From contig NZ_QUWV01000020.1 in the NCBI RefSeq assembly GCF_003403295.1, positions 1 through 64,000 of the forward strand: a stretch of 64,000 bases of DNA, in the 5' to 3' direction. Positions 63,630-64,000 of the stretch are shown piece by piece. The notes under the pieces were generated by a model. That model worked only from the letters and a program-made list of their open reading frames with translations, was not told the origin of the DNA and searched no databases. Made by a program: the position numbers and the translations under genes. Numbering within the stretch: the first letter of the stretch is position 1; every line of letters starts with the position of its first letter. The DNA comes from Komagataeibacter melaceti (GTDB lineage: Bacteria; Pseudomonadota; Alphaproteobacteria; Acetobacterales; Acetobacteraceae).

Positions 63630-64000
63630 ATGGACACGCTCGTGAACGCCCCCGCAGCCGATACCTCGCTTGCCGCCGAAATTACCCGCCGGCGCACATT
63701 CGCCATCATCTCGCACCCTGATGCGGGCAAGACCACGCTGACCGAGCGCATCCTGCGCGCGGGCGGCGCGATCCAGATGGCGGGCAATGTCCGGGCCAAG
63801 GGTGAGCGGCGGCGCACGCGCTCGGACTGGATGGGCATCGAGCGTGACCGTGGCATCTCGGTCGTGACCTCGGTCATGACGTTCGAATATGGCGGCTGCA
63901 TCTTCAACCTGCTCGACACGCCGGGCCATGAAGACTTCTCGGAAGATACCTACCGCACGCTGACGGCGGTGGACGCCGCCGTGATGGTGATCGACGCCGC
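63630..64000 (+). CDS. prfC: Peptide chain release factor 3 (3' truncated by window edge)
   Basis: GTPase that recycles RF1 and RF2 after termination. Only the first 123 codons are visible. They show [20 protein letters not shown] (G1), the RF3-type [29 protein letters not shown] (G2) and [16 protein letters not shown] (G3). The phrase SEDTYRTL separates RF3 from EF-G. ATG 63630 is used, but a GTG at 63642 has better spacing from AGGA. Confidence 0.95.
   Translation, partial: MDTLVNAPAADTSLAAEITRRRTFAIISHPDAGKTTLTERILRAGGAIQMAGNVRAKGERRRTRSDWMGIERDRGISVVTSVMTFEYGGCIFNLLDTPGHEDFSEDTYRTLTAVDAAVMVIDA

Noticed and set aside
1-64000. tRNA, rRNA, CRISPR arrays, insertion sequences and toxin-antitoxin or defence genes
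   Set aside because: All gaps over 100 bp were read on both strands. No cloverleaf ending in CCA, no regular spaced repeats, no transposase motif and no terminal inverted repeats were found.

Overview
This 64 kb window is chromosomal DNA from an acetic acid bacterium, most likely Komagataeibacter (formerly Gluconacetobacter; Acetobacteraceae, Alphaproteobacteria). The evidence is high G+C, alphaproteobacterial gene neighbourhoods, a fused shikimate kinase/3-dehydroquinate synthase, a membrane malate:quinone oxidoreductase, and a row of three OmpA-family genes that matches the gmpA-gmpB-gmpC cluster described in vinegar producers. No tRNA, rRNA, CRISPR array, insertion sequence or prophage was recognised. 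Almost all of the window is core genome.

Layout. 1-2.5 kb: LPS export (3' part of lptA, then lptB) and the ribosome hibernation factor hpf. 2.5-3.5 kb: a small heat-shock gene with a DUF1150 partner behind an RpoH-like promoter, on the minus strand. 3.6-6.0 kb: def-fmt-truA. 6.0-13.1 kb, minus strand: rpmH-rnpA-yidD-yidC-engB-argB-dapD-dapE and a membrane protein (ribosome, membrane insertion, lysine and arginine synthesis). 13.2-32.8 kb, minus strand: one long run, read 5' to 3' as folK, rpoZ, rsh, acpS, lepB, rnc, era, pyrH, frr, uppS, cdsA, dxr, rseP, bamA, skp, lpxD, fabZ, lpxA, lpxI, then gloA. It joins stringent response, signal peptidase, isoprenoid and phospholipid precursors, outer-membrane protein assembly and lipid A synthesis. 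33-41 kb: NYN nuclease, mqo, a phosphotransacetylase-type gene, a beta-hydroxyacid dehydrogenase, a squalene/phytoene-synthase-like gene, sodB, a sugar transporter and yajC. 41-50 kb: DUF815 ATPase, a Rieske oxygenase coupled to a GNAT-Nudix fusion, an SMP-30 lactonase, a CinA-type protein, accA, xerD and the aroKB fusion. 50.6-54.9 kb: the gmp cluster. 55-64 kb: gtrA, tenA, alaS, a beta-carbonic anhydrase, an exported EEP-family hydrolase, a Tat-signal Rossmann protein, an HdeD-type protein, rpsD and the 5' part of prfC.

How the genes work together. Much of the window builds the cell envelope: lipid A (lpxD, fabZ, lpxA, lpxI), its transport (lptA, lptB), beta-barrel insertion (skp, bamA), site-2 proteolysis (rseP), inner-membrane insertion (yidC, yidD, yajC) and lipid precursors (dxr, uppS, cdsA, accA, acpS). 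The genes most specific to this lineage are the three OmpA-like gmp genes. In Gluconacetobacter intermedius the first is reported to be under GinI/GinR quorum-sensing control and to restrain acetic acid fermentation. Here the second and third copies differ by only four residues, so they are a very recent duplication or are kept alike by gene conversion. Regulatory signals that can be read include an RpoH-like promoter, an rpsD leader with two hairpins, a hairpin at the rnpA start, and a beta-carbonic anhydrase promoter overlapped by repeated TTTCCAT sites.
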